Origin: Caballeronia zhejiangensis
GTDB taxonomy: Bacteria > Pseudomonadota > Gammaproteobacteria > Burkholderiales > Burkholderiaceae
Reading direction: 5' to 3'
Assembly: GCF_000698575.1 (NCBI RefSeq)
Contig: NZ_JFHD01000013.1
Span: 104,887 to 168,886 of the forward strand
DNA length: 64,000 bases
The stretch's first letter is position 1; the number at the start of each line of letters is the position of its first letter. This document shows, piece by piece, positions 43,689-53,002 of this stretch. Below the pieces are notes generated by a model. That model worked only from the letters and a program-made list of their open reading frames with translations. It was not told the origin of the DNA and did no database searches. The position numbers and the translations under genes are program-made.

Positions 43689-46687
43689 GCCAGAAAGACC
43701 GACTCGGCATGGGCGGGCGCATCAATCGTGCGATTCCCGTCACCTTCACGTTCAACGGCAAGACGTATCAGGGCTTCGAAGGCGATACGCTCGCGTCCGC
43801 GCTGCTCGCGAACGGCGAGCGCTTCGTCGCGCGCAGCTGGAAGTATCACCGTCCGCGCGGGATCATCACGGCGGGCGTCGAAGAGCCGAACGCAATCGTG
43901 CAACTCGAAACCGGCGCGTACACCGTCCCGAATGCGCGCGCTACCGAAGTCGAGCTGTATCAAGGGCTCGTCGCGCAGAGCGTGAACGCGAAGCCGAACA
44001 TCGAAAACGATCGCATGGCGGTCAATCAGAAGATCGCGCGCTTCATTCCCGCAGGCTTCTACTACAAGACGTTCATGTGGCCGCGCAAGTTGTGGCCGAA
44101 ATACGAGGAAGTGATTCGCGATGCAGCGGGTCTCGGCGAAGCGCCGAAGCAACTCGACGCCGATCGCTACGACAAGTGCTTCGCGCATTGCGACGTGCTC
44201 GTGATCGGCGGCGGACCTTCGGGTCTCGCGGCGGCGCATGCGGCGGGTTTGTCGGGCGCGCGCGTGATTCTCGTCGACGATCAGCGCGAACTCGGCGGAT
44301 CGCTTCTGTCGTGCCGCGCGGAGATCGACGGCAAGCCCGCGCTGCAATGGGTGCAGAAAATCGAAGGCGAACTGCGCAAGATGCCCGATGTGAAGGTTCT
44401 TTCGCGCAGCACGGCGTTCGGTTATCAGGATCACAACCTCGTCACGGTCACGCAGCGTCTGACGGAACATCTGCCGGTATCGCGCCGCAGCGGCACGCGC
44501 GAACTGATGTGGAAAGTGCGCGCGAAACGCGTCGTGCTCGCGACCGGCGCGCACGAGCGCCCGATCGTTTTCGGCAACAACGATCTGCCGGGCATCATGC
44601 TGGCGTCGGCGGTGTCGACGTATCTGCATCGCTATGCGGTGATGCCGGGCCGCAACGCCGTTGTGTTCACCAACAACGACGACGCATATCAATGCGCGCT
44701 CGATCTGAAGGCGGCAGGTGCGGATGTGACCGTCGTCGATCCGCGTCCGGCGGAATCGAAGGGCACGTTGCCGGCGGCCGCGCGACGCTACGGCGTGCGC
44801 GTGCTGAACAACGCGGTCATCACGGCTGCGCGCGGCAAGCTGCGGGTTGCATCGGTTGAAGTGGCTTCGTACGACAAAGGCCAGGTCGGTCAGAAGCAGA
44901 CGGACCTGCCATGCGATCTCGTCGCCATGTCGGGGGGCTGGAGCCCCGTGCTGCATCTCTTCGCGCAATCGGGCGGCAAGGCGCACTGGCACGAAGAGAA
45001 AGCGTGCTTCGTGCCGGGCAAGGCGATGCAACTGGAGAGCAGCGTCGGCGCATGCGCGGGCGAGTTCTCGCTGTCGCGCGGCATTCGCCTCGGCGCGGAT
45101 GCGGGCGCGGAAGCGGCGCGCGCCGCGGGTCATATCGTCGTGAAGCCGGCTGCCGTGCAAGTCGCTGAAATCGTCGAAGCGCCGATGTTGCCGCTGTGGA
45201 TCGTCGGCAACAAGGAATTGTCGACGCGCGGTCCGAAGCAATTCGTCGACTTCCAGAACGACGTGTCGGCGGCCGACATCTATCTTGCGGCGCGCGAAGG
45301 CTTCGAATCGGTCGAGCACGTCAAGCGTTATACGGCGATGGGCTTCGGCACCGATCAGGGCAAGCTCGGCAACATCAACGGCATGGCGATTCTCGCGCAA
45401 GCCTTGGGCAAGACGATTCCCGAGACCGGCACGACGACGTTCCGCCCGAATTACACCCCTGTCACTTTCGGCACGTTCGCGGGCCGCGAGCTGGGCGAGT
45501 TTCTCGATCCGGTGCGCAAGACCGCGATCCACGAATGGCACGTCGAGAACGGCGCGATGTTCGAGGATGTGGGCAACTGGAAGCGTCCCTGGTACTACCC
45601 GAAGGCGGGCGAGGACATGCACGCGGCGGTCGCGCGCGAGTCGCTCGCGGTGCGTCAGAGCGTCGGCATTCTCGATGCATCGACGCTCGGCAAGATCGAC
45701 ATTCAAGGCCCCGATTCGGCGAAGCTCCTGAACTGGATGTACACGAATCCGTGGAGCAAGCTCGAAGTCGGCAAGTGCCGTTACGGGCTGATGCTCGACG
45801 AGAACGGCATGATCTTCGACGATGGCGTCACGGTGCGTCTCGGCGAACAGCATTACATGATGACGACGACCACCGGCGGCGCGGCGCGCGTGCTGACGTG
45901 GCTCGAACGCTGGCTGCAGACCGAATGGCCCGACATGCGCGTGCGTCTCGCATCGGTGACGGATCACTGGGCGACCTTCGCGGTCGTCGGACCGAACAGC
46001 CGCAAGGTGCTGCAGAAAGTGTGTCACGACATCGACTTCGCGAACGCGGCGTTCCCGTTCATGAGCTATCGCGATGGCACGGTGGCGGGCGCATCGGCGC
46101 GCGTGATGCGGATCAGTTTCTCGGGCGAGCTCGCGTATGAAGTGAACGTGCCCGCGAATGTCGGACGCGCGGTGTGGGAAGCGCTGATGCTCGCGGGCGC
46201 TGAATTCGACATTACGCCGTACGGCACGGAAACGATGCACGTGCTGCGCGCGGAGAAGGGCTACATCATCGTCGGCCAGGATACGGACGGCTCGATGACG
46301 CCCTACGACCTCGGCATGGGCGGGCTTGTCGCGAAGTCCAAGGACTTCATCGGCAAGCGCTCGCTCACGCGTTCGGACACTGCAAAACAAGGGCGAAAGC
46401 AGTTCGTCGGCCTGCTCACCGACGATCCTTCGTTCGTGCTGCCGGAAGGCGCGCAGATCGTCGCGGGACCGTTTCAGGGCGATACCGCGCCGATGCTCGG
46501 ACACGTCACGTCGAGCTATTACAGCCCTATTTTGAAGCGCTCGATTGCGTTGGCCGTCGTGAAGGGCGGTCTGGAGAAGATCGGCGAATCGGTCATGATT
46601 CCGCTCGCGAACGGCAAGCGGGTCAACGCAAAAATCACCAGTTCGGTGTTCTACGACAGCGAAGGAGCACGTCAGCATGTTGAATGA
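43685..46687 (+). CDS. soxA: Sarcosine oxidase, alpha subunit
   Basis: 1000-residue subunit: N-terminal 2Fe-2S-like fold region without cluster (FTFNGKTYQGFEGDTLASALL), NAD/FAD-binding region (VLVIGGGPSGLAAAHAAG, about 173-190), and a C-terminal tetrahydrofolate-binding aminomethyltransferase (GcvT-like) domain from about 610 on (GAMFEDVGNWKRPWYYP; GLMLDENGMIFDDGV). It passes the methyl carbon of sarcosine to THF as 5,10-methylene-THF, or releases formaldehyde. ATGA overlap with soxD; its end overlaps soxG by 11 bases. Confidence 0.95.
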   Translation: MSQKDRLGMGGRINRAIPVTFTFNGKTYQGFEGDTLASALLANGERFVARSWKYHRPRGIITAGVEEPNAIVQLETGAYTVPNARATEVELYQGLVAQSVNAKPNIENDRMAVNQKIARFIPAGFYYKTFMWPRKLWPKYEEVIRDAAGLGEAPKQLDADRYDKCFAHCDVLVIGGGPSGLAAAHAAGLSGARVILVDDQRELGGSLLSCRAEIDGKPALQWVQKIEGELRKMPDVKVLSRSTAFGYQDHNLVTVTQRLTEHLPVSRRSGTRELMWKVRAKRVVLATGAHERPIVFGNNDLPGIMLASAVSTYLHRYAVMPGRNAVVFTNNDDAYQCALDLKAAGADVTVVDPRPAESKGTLPAAARRYGVRVLNNAVITAARGKLRVASVEVASYDKGQVGQKQTDLPCDLVAMSGGWSPVLHLFAQSGGKAHWHEEKACFVPGKAMQLESSVGACAGEFSLSRGIRLGADAGAEAARAAGHIVVKPAAVQVAEIVEAPMLPLWIVGNKELSTRGPKQFVDFQNDVSAADIYLAAREGFESVEHVKRYTAMGFGTDQGKLGNINGMAILAQALGKTIPETGTTTFRPNYTPVTFGTFAGRELGEFLDPVRKTAIHEWHVENGAMFEDVGNWKRPWYYPKAGEDMHAAVARESLAVRQSVGILDASTLGKIDIQGPDSAKLLNWMYTNPWSKLEVGKCRYGLMLDENGMIFDDGVTVRLGEQHYMMTTTTGGAARVLTWLERWLQTEWPDMRVRLASVTDHWATFAVVGPNSRKVLQKVCHDIDFANAAFPFMSYRDGTVAGASARVMRISFSGELAYEVNVPANVGRAVWEALMLAGAEFDITPYGTETMHVLRAEKGYIIVGQDTDGSMTPYDLGMGGLVAKSKDFIGKRSLTRSDTAKQGRKQFVGLLTDDPSFVLPEGAQIVAGPFQGDTAPMLGHVTSSYYSPILKRSIALAVVKGGLEKIGESVMIPLANGKRVNAKITSSVFYDSEGARQHVE

Positions 46688-47330
46688 GATCAAAGGTTCC
46701 TCGACGGTCGTCGATCGCGCAATCAGCGGACAGGGCGTGTGGCAGGAGTCTCCGCTCGTCGGCGCGGATGCGTTGATGAAGACGCATCAGTCGGGCTCGC
46801 CGAAAGCGTTTCGTCTGGCCGAGCGGCCGTTCCTCGAACTCGTGAACGTGCGTGGCGATACGCGCGATCCGGCGTTCGCGAAGGCGGTGCAGAGCGTGAT
46901 CGGCTGCACGCCGCCCGAGAAGGCGAACACTATTGCGCGCGGCAACGGTTATACGATGCTGTGGCTCGGTCCCGATGAATGGCTCGTGCATTCGGATACG
47001 GCGCACGATGCATCGCGTCCCGCGCCGCTCGAAGCGAAACTGCGCGACGCGTTCGTCGGACAGTTCTCGGCGGCGGTGGATATCGGCAGCGGTTATACGG
47101 TGCTCGAAATCGACGGACCGAAGACGCGTGAGGTGCTTTCGCGCGGTTGTCCGCTCGATCTGCATCCGAAGGTTTTCGGCGAAGGACAATGCGCGCAGAG
47201 CCATTACTTCAAGGCATCGCTTACGCTCGTTCCGCTGGGCGGCGATCGCTTCGAGATAATCGTGCGCCGCAGCTTCGCCGATTACTTCGTGAAGATGATG
47301 CTCGACGCCGCCGCGCCGTTGCTCTCATGA
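46677..47330 (+). CDS. soxG: Sarcosine oxidase, gamma subunit
   Basis: 217-residue subunit, similar to the GcvT-like fold (LWLGPDEWLVHS; TVLEIDGPKTREVLSRGCPLDLHPKVF; SLTLVPLGGDRFEIIVRRSFADYF). It stabilises the sarcosine oxidase complex. The start ATG 46677 lies inside the last codons of soxA, an 11-base overlap, and GAAGGAGCACG precedes it. It overlaps the next gene by 4 bases. Confidence 0.92.
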   Translation: MLNEIKGSSTVVDRAISGQGVWQESPLVGADALMKTHQSGSPKAFRLAERPFLELVNVRGDTRDPAFAKAVQSVIGCTPPEKANTIARGNGYTMLWLGPDEWLVHSDTAHDASRPAPLEAKLRDAFVGQFSAAVDIGSGYTVLEIDGPKTREVLSRGCPLDLHPKVFGEGQCAQSHYFKASLTLVPLGGDRFEIIVRRSFADYFVKMMLDAAAPLLS

Positions 47331-47770
47331 AGCCGTTCGAACCGCTTGCCGCGGGTGGCCTGGGCTGGCGCGTGATCGTCGATGAGTTGATCGTGAAGAC
47401 GCGCGTCGGCTTGTATGAGCATGAGCATGAAGGGCCGCAGCCCGTGTGCATCGATGCGAGCCTGCGTTATCGCGGCATGCCGCATGAATCGGACGATGGT
47501 CTCATTGATTACGAGGCGTGGTGCAATCGGGTGAGCGCGTTTCTTGAAGGGAAGGCGCATACGCGCTTGCTGGAGACGCTCGCGGTGGAGATCGCCGCGT
47601 TGTCGTTCGAAGAGTGGCCGGCGCTGGATGCGCTTACTTTGGTGCTGCACAAGCCGAAGATTCGTGAGGGCACGAAGCGGCTTGGGCTTGAACTCGACTG
47701 GCGTCGGGCGGATTTCGATGCTTGGCGGTCGCGCGTCGATGCGTGGGATGCGGCTGTAGTCCGGCGATGA
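47327..47770 (+). CDS. FolB-like dihydroneopterin aldolase family protein
   Basis: 147-residue tunnelling-fold protein. WRVIVDELIVKTRVGLYEHEHEGPQPVCIDASL is the FolB N-terminal pattern (dihydroneopterin aldolase or epimerase), followed by LIDYEAWCNRVSAFLEG, HTRLLETLAVEIAAL with the catalytic Glu region, and VLHKPKIREGTKRLGLEL. It begins with ATGA overlapping the soxG stop, so it is translated with the sox operon. A folate-pathway enzyme here makes sense, since sarcosine oxidase uses THF as methyl acceptor. Confidence 0.85.
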   Translation: MKPFEPLAAGGLGWRVIVDELIVKTRVGLYEHEHEGPQPVCIDASLRYRGMPHESDDGLIDYEAWCNRVSAFLEGKAHTRLLETLAVEIAALSFEEWPALDALTLVLHKPKIREGTKRLGLELDWRRADFDAWRSRVDAWDAAVVRR

Positions 47771-48033
47771 ACGCGTCGCGTGATTCGGCTGCGCAGCTCT
47801 CCGAACGTGCATGCAAGAAGCATGATGCGGATGCGGCGCTTAAGCTGCTGGATCGAAGTATCGCGCTGAAGCATCGGCGGATTGCGTTGATTCGGTATCT
47901 GCATGCGCAGTATCTCGATGCGCCGTTAGAGGCCAGGCATCATGAGTATGTGAGGGTCGTGGCGGCGCGGTTGAGCGCGGAGGCGGTGGTTAGGGTGGTG
48001 GAGGCGGCTAGGGGGAGGTTTGGGGGGAGTTGA
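47767..48033 (+). CDS. Small hypothetical protein (88 aa) at the end of the sox operon
   Basis: ATG 47767 overlaps the stop of the FolB-like gene (ATGA). The product is alpha-helical and charged (ACKKHDADAALKLLDRSIALKHRRIALIRYLHAQYLDAP), with a second helix AARLSAEAVVRVVEAARG. No family recognised. Its last five bases (48029-48033, stop included) fall in the degenerate terminal repeat of CRISPR array 1, so insertion of the locus may have changed its C-terminus. Confidence 0.6.
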   Translation: MNASRDSAAQLSERACKKHDADAALKLLDRSIALKHRRIALIRYLHAQYLDAPLEARHHEYVRVVAARLSAEAVVRVVEAARGRFGGS

Positions 48034-48483
48034 AGCTCCGCGGGGGCGGAGGAATGACTTTGATGTTTTTGCCGTAGTTGTTCGGCATGGGGATATCTCC
48101 GCGAGGGCGGAGGAACACGAAGATCGAGCCGTGCGCGGTTCGTAAGGTCGGGTCTATCTTCGCGCACGCGCAGGAACCTTTCGCGCGAGTAAACACAGAT
48201 CGCGGAATCCGGGCCTATCTCCGCGGACGCGGAGGAACCTCTCGGACGAATTCCAGCGCGCGCTTTTCGTAGGGTCTATCTCCGCGGACGCGGAGGAACC
48301 CGAATGCCGAGCGCGGCAAAAAGAGGATCGAAGGGTCTATCTCCGCGGACGCGGAGGAACCCGGTACTGATCCAACAATATCAAGCGCTTCAACGGTCTA
48401 TCTCCGCGGACGCAGAGGAACCGCCGAAAAGGTAAGGACGGTGGGCCGCTTCAAAGGTCTATCTCCGCGGACGCGGAGGAACC
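48029..48483 (-). CRISPR. CRISPR array 1 (type I-E, 8 repeats, 7 spacers)
   Basis: 28-bp repeats at 48029 (degenerate), 48090, 48151, 48212, 48273, 48334, 48395 and 48456, exactly 61 bases apart, so spacers are 33 bases. Read on the minus strand the repeat begins GGTTCCTCCGCG and ends GCGGAGATAGACC, with a 6-bp stem CTCCGC/GCGGAG and a GTCC loop. Repeats lose identity towards the left (48090 and 48151 carry several changes, 48029 only matches in the core), so the leader is at the right (48484) and transcription runs leftwards, away from cas3. Confidence 0.95.
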
Positions 48484-48739
48484 TCTACACACAATCTTCA
48501 TGATTTGAAAAAACAAACGACCGATTCGTTGTCTCGAACCGACCGTGCCGCGGAGAGTATGGCTATCAGTCCTGCTGCTGTCAAACGTCGGATTTTCGAA
48601 CGGAATGTTCTGCGGTAACGCTGTTCGGTCGCGCAGCAAAGAATTAAGCCAATTCGTATGGCGGCGGAAGCAAATCTTCCGTAAAAGATAGGTATCCAAA
48701 ATAAATCACGAACGCGCAAAAAATACTTATCGGCAGCAC
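48484..48739. promoter_or_regulatory. Leader of array 1 and promoter region of cas3
   Basis: The 256-base gap is A+T-richer than its surroundings. On the minus strand, the last 21 bases before the first repeat begin ATCATG (48504-48499), as in array 2. A perfect inverted repeat CGGAAG-CAAAT-CTTCCG (48665-48681) lies 59 bases before cas3 and could be an operator. No gene is supported here. Confidence 0.6.
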
Positions 48740-51391
48740 ATGCAAACCGAGGCCACCAAAAACGATACCTGCATCGCGTGGGGCAAGCGGCCGCGCGACG
48801 GCGACGAGCACTCGCCATTTCATCCGCTATGCGATCACATGCTGGATGTGGCCGCATGTTTCATGGCAATTGCGCGGTGCGGACGAATCCGCGATGCTTT
48901 GACGTCGACCGCTGGCCGAGCATTGAGCGAGCAGGACATCGAGCGGCTTGCCGCGCTTACTTATCTGCATGACGTTGGTAAAGCCAACAGCGGCTTTCAG
49001 GCGAAGCGCTGGAAGGGCCCGGCACCGCGCGAATGGCCGCAGAAGGCGGGACATGGCTCCGAAGCACTCTACGCGTTCAGCTGCGATGAAGCACTGCTTG
49101 CAGGATTGCCCATCGAGGCGATGTCGAACTGGGCGGGCGGCGTCGATGAGCTCTTGCATGCAAGCCTCGGCCACCACGGTCGTCCCATCCCCGAGCCAAA
49201 AGGAGTCGACCCGCTGATATGGCGTCCCGTGCGCGACGCTTCGGGGCACGAAATCTACCGTCCCGCAAACGCGCTGAAGCAAATCGGCGATGCGTTGCGT
49301 CGGCATTTCCCACTCGCGTTTGCTTCGGGCGGTGAACCGCTGCCGTCCACGCCGTCGTTCGTTCATCTGTTTGCGGGTCTCGTGCAACTGGCCGATTGGC
49401 TAGGCTCCGATACGCGTTTCTTCGAGTACAGCGAACCGGGCTCCGCCCGAACGCTGCAAGCCGCACTTGAGCGCGCGTCGAGAGCCGTGGGCGCAATCGG
49501 ATTGGAAACATCGGCACTGCGCGCACAGTTGATCCGAGATGGATTCTCTTTCCAGTCCGCCTTCGGCATAGAAGCGCCGCACGCCACTCAAAGCGCGTTA
49601 GGCGAGGAAGGACTCGGTCCACTTCTCGTACTCGAATCTGAAACCGGCAGCGGCAAGACGGAAGCGGCGCTCTGGCGCTTCGCGAAGCTCTTCGAGGCGG
49701 GCAAGGTCGATTCGCTTTACTTCGCGCTGCCTACGCGCGTGGCCGCCACGCAGGTCTATGAGCGTGTCCGCAAGTTCGTCGCGCGTCTCTGGCCAACGTA
49801 TGCGCCGGTCACTGTGCGCGCCTTGCCGGGCTATGAAAGCGCGGATGGCAATGAAAAGTCGGCGTTGCCGGACTTCAAGGTCTTATGGTCCGATCATCCC
49901 GACGAAACCAAGGCGCATCAGCGCTGGGCAGCCGAGTCGTCGAAGCGCTTTCTCGCGGCGACGATCGCCGTCGGCACCATCGACCAGGCTTTGCTCGCGG
50001 CCCTGCAAGTGCGACATGCCCATCTGCGTCATGCAGCACTTTGCCGGTCCTTGCTGGTCGTCGATGAAGTCCACGCGTCCGATACCTACATGTCGCAAGT
50101 GCTCGAACAACTCCTGGAAGCCCATCGTACAACGGGCGGACATGCTCTGCTGCTGTCCGCGACGCTCGGTTCAAGCCAGCGCGCGCGGTTCCAGAGCATT
50201 GCAAACGGCGGCAAGCATGTCAGCGCGCCGGGGATCGAAACAGCCGCGGATGCGGAGTACCCAGCGCTAACGGACGGTACGAGCATCAAGAAATTGCGGG
50301 CGTCGGGCGAGCCCAAGACGATCCACTGGCAAACCCTCAACGCAATCGACGACCATGCGCGCGTCGCCCGACTCGCCTTCGACGCCGCGAAACAAGGTGC
50401 GCGCGTGCTCATCGTCCGCAATACGGTTCCAGCCGCGATCGCGACGCAAAAGGCGGTAGAAGCATTGGTGAACGCATCCGGCGATCGCGCATGGCTATTC
50501 GATATCGATGGCGTGCCGACGCTGCATCACAGTCGCTTTAGCCGACAGGACCGACCGCGTCTCGATGCGCGCGTCGAGGAACGCATGGGCAAGATCCGCA
50601 ATGGCGTCCACGCGTGCATTGTTGTCGGCACACAGACGCTCGAACAAAGTCTCGATATCGACGCGGACATGCTCATCACGGATATCTGTCCGATGGACGT
50701 GCTGTTGCAGCGCATCGGCCGTCTGCATCGTCACAAGCGCGAAGGGAAAGATCGAAGGCCGGATGGCTTCGAGCGGGCTCGCGCATGGGTCCTGATACCC
50801 GAGAGCGGTTCCTTCGAAGCGTGCCTCGACGCCCCGCGCAATGGTCTTGGACGGCTGAAAAATGGCGGAGGCGTCTATCCCGATCTGCGCATGATCGAAG
50901 CGACGCGTCGTCTTATCTCCGAGAAGCCGAGCCGTATGATTCCGCTCGAGAATCGCGAACTGGTCGAACGCGCGACGCATCCCGATTGCCTGCGTTCGAT
51001 ACAACAGGAGCTTGATGCAGCTTGGGAGCAACAGGCGCAGCAACTCGAAGGCGGCAAGGGTGCGGAGCGAACCATCGCGCGGCTTCATGCGCTTCCCTAC
51101 GACGCGGCTTTCGCCAAGCTCGCATTCCCAGAAGGCGAAGAACGCATTGCAACGCGTCTCGGCGCGGTTGACAAGCTCGTGGAATTCGACCCACCCGAAC
51201 TCGGACCCTTTGGCGAAGACGTGCGTCAAATCGCGATGCGCTTTCACATGCTGCCGAACGGGCTTGACGCGGACGCCACGCCAATTTCCATCATCCGTCG
51301 CGACGACGGCGGTTTCGAGTTTGACTTGGGCGCAGCGCGTTATTCGTATAGGCGGTTCGGCGTCGAGAAGATCGGCCCACGCAAGAGTTGA
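48740..51391 (+). CDS. cas3: CRISPR-associated helicase/nuclease Cas3 (type I-E)
   Basis: 883-residue HD nuclease-helicase that degrades target DNA after Cascade binds. The N-terminal HD domain shows H28 in HPLCDHMLDVA, the HD pair in LHDVGK (77-78), HGSE and GHHG. The helicase follows with Walker A TGSGKTEAA (about 301), DEVH (about 440) in VVDEVHASDTYMS, motif III SATLG, and motif VI-like LLQRIGRLHRH. The C-terminal domain is present. All motifs intact. No Shine-Dalgarno sequence is seen before ATG 48740. First gene of the cas operon; 9 bases separate it from cse1. Confidence 0.95.
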   Translation: MQTEATKNDTCIAWGKRPRDGDEHSPFHPLCDHMLDVAACFMAIARCGRIRDALTSTAGRALSEQDIERLAALTYLHDVGKANSGFQAKRWKGPAPREWPQKAGHGSEALYAFSCDEALLAGLPIEAMSNWAGGVDELLHASLGHHGRPIPEPKGVDPLIWRPVRDASGHEIYRPANALKQIGDALRRHFPLAFASGGEPLPSTPSFVHLFAGLVQLADWLGSDTRFFEYSEPGSARTLQAALERASRAVGAIGLETSALRAQLIRDGFSFQSAFGIEAPHATQSALGEEGLGPLLVLESETGSGKTEAALWRFAKLFEAGKVDSLYFALPTRVAATQVYERVRKFVARLWPTYAPVTVRALPGYESADGNEKSALPDFKVLWSDHPDETKAHQRWAAESSKRFLAATIAVGTIDQALLAALQVRHAHLRHAALCRSLLVVDEVHASDTYMSQVLEQLLEAHRTTGGHALLLSATLGSSQRARFQSIANGGKHVSAPGIETAADAEYPALTDGTSIKKLRASGEPKTIHWQTLNAIDDHARVARLAFDAAKQGARVLIVRNTVPAAIATQKAVEALVNASGDRAWLFDIDGVPTLHHSRFSRQDRPRLDARVEERMGKIRNGVHACIVVGTQTLEQSLDIDADMLITDICPMDVLLQRIGRLHRHKREGKDRRPDGFERARAWVLIPESGSFEACLDAPRNGLGRLKNGGGVYPDLRMIEATRRLISEKPSRMIPLENRELVERATHPDCLRSIQQELDAAWEQQAQQLEGGKGAERTIARLHALPYDAAFAKLAFPEGEERIATRLGAVDKLVEFDPPELGPFGEDVRQIAMRFHMLPNGLDADATPISIIRRDDGGFEFDLGAARYSYRRFGVEKIGPRKS

Positions 51392-51400
51392 CGGCTTTCC

Positions 51401-53002
51401 ATGACCATCCAATTCAGTTTGCTGGATCACGCGCTGATTCGCTATCGCACCAGCCACGGACAGGAACGGCACGCGACGTTGCCAGAACTATTCGTCGCGT
51501 TCAATCATGACGAAGTGTGTGCATTTCCCGCGCTGCGTCCACATCAACGACATCCGTGGCATGCGATTCTTGTGCAACTCGCGGCCATCGCGCTTTACAA
51601 CGCGAGTCGAAAGACACCGTTCGCAACCGCCGCCGACTGGCGCGCAGCCCTGCTTGCTTTGACGCCGGACGATGGCGACGGCGCAGCGTTCGCGCTCGTG
51701 ACACCGGACGATCGTCCCGCATTCATGCAGCCGCCGTGCGGACGCGGAACGTCGCTTATGTGGAAGAAGCGAATCGCAACGCCGGATGCGCTCGATATGC
51801 TGGTGACATCGAGAAATCACGATCTGAAAGGCCATCGCATGCTTCATGCGGAGGCGGAGGACTGGATCTATGCGCTCGTCAGCTTGCAGACGCAAGAGGG
51901 CTTTCTTGGCGCGGGCAACTACGGCATATCGCGAATGAACGGCGGCTTCGCCAGTCGCCCCGCGGTCGGTGTGGTACCGGTCGGGCGATGGGGAAAGCGC
52001 TGGACGCGCGATGTGCAGGTACTGCTTCGGAACCGCGAGGCAATCGTCAAGGAACACGCGCTGAAGGAAAACGGCGGCGTCGCACTTGTGTGGCTTCAGC
52101 GTTGGGAGGGCGACAGCAGTCTCTCGTTCTCCGAACTCGATCCCTTCTACATCGAAGTTTGCCGGCGCGTCCGATTGCAGGTCCAGCACGATGCGCTCAA
52201 CGCGATCGCCACGGGCAGCAAGGTCGTGCGTATCGCTGCGAACGAACGTTGCGGCGTGACTGGCGACGCGTGGACGCCGATCAATGTAGTCGAGGGCAAG
52301 GCGCTTTCGATCACCCCGCGGGGTTTCGACTACAAGCTCGCGACCAAGCTCGCGTTCTCGACCAAATACAAGCCGACTATCGCGCGAGAGTTATTGGAAG
52401 ACGACGGGAAAGAAGGGCTGTTCATTCTCGCGCAAGGCATCGCGCGCGGTAAGGGAAAGACCGAGGGACATCACGAACGGCGCATTCCCATCCGGGAGAA
52501 GACGCGTGGCTTGCTGCTGCGGCAAGAAAGCAATGTGATCGAAGAAGCGGCGGAAGAGCGCATCCGGGCAATCGATGACGTCCGCAAGACGCTTTGGGGC
52601 GCCTTGTGCCTGCTCTTGGGCAACGGCGACCAGAACGTCAGCGATGACACGAAGAACAAAGCCAACCATTTCGCGAGAGCGTTCGAGCAGGGCGAAGACC
52701 GCCGTTTCTTCGACGATCTCAGCAACGAGATCGAAGCCGCCGATGGAGAAGCGGAGCACGACCAATGGCTCCTCGCGCTCGTCGATCGTGCCGCGGCGGT
52801 GCTGGAGCAGGCATTCGTCGCGGGCCCGCGCAGCGCGGAACGTGTCTATCGCGCGCGCGGTGCGGCGCTCTCGCGTTTTCATCTCGGGTTGCGGTTCGGA
52901 AAGGCGCCGCCGCGAATCGCTCGCGTGTTGAAGCAGCGCGATGAAGCACGCAGAGCGACGCAACCCGAATCGTTCGAGGAGGTTTTAGATGAATCAAATT
53001 GA
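51401..53002 (+). CDS. casA: Cascade large subunit Cse1 (Cas8e/CasA)
   Basis: 533-residue protein with the Cse1 layout: FSLLDHALIRYRTSHGQERHATLPELF at the N-terminus, PHQRHPWHAILVQLAAIALY, a loop segment with ATPDALDMLVTSRNHDLKGHRM (the loop that reads the PAM and recognises target DNA lies in this region in E. coli Cse1), QTQEGFLGAGNYGISRMNGG, and a helical C-terminus. Ends overlapping cse2 by 14 bases. Confidence 0.93.
   Translation: MTIQFSLLDHALIRYRTSHGQERHATLPELFVAFNHDEVCAFPALRPHQRHPWHAILVQLAAIALYNASRKTPFATAADWRAALLALTPDDGDGAAFALVTPDDRPAFMQPPCGRGTSLMWKKRIATPDALDMLVTSRNHDLKGHRMLHAEAEDWIYALVSLQTQEGFLGAGNYGISRMNGGFASRPAVGVVPVGRWGKRWTRDVQVLLRNREAIVKEHALKENGGVALVWLQRWEGDSSLSFSELDPFYIEVCRRVRLQVQHDALNAIATGSKVVRIAANERCGVTGDAWTPINVVEGKALSITPRGFDYKLATKLAFSTKYKPTIARELLEDDGKEGLFILAQGIARGKGKTEGHHERRIPIREKTRGLLLRQESNVIEEAAEERIRAIDDVRKTLWGALCLLLGNGDQNVSDDTKNKANHFARAFEQGEDRRFFDDLSNEIEAADGEAEHDQWLLALVDRAAAVLEQAFVAGPRSAERVYRARGAALSRFHLGLRFGKAPPRIARVLKQRDEARRATQPESFEEVLDESN

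Noticed and set aside
43628..46693. 1021-codon open frame on the minus strand under soxA
   Set aside because: It is antisense to a clear sarcosine oxidase alpha subunit; its composition (Arg, His, Ala) is that of a shadow frame in G+C-rich DNA.
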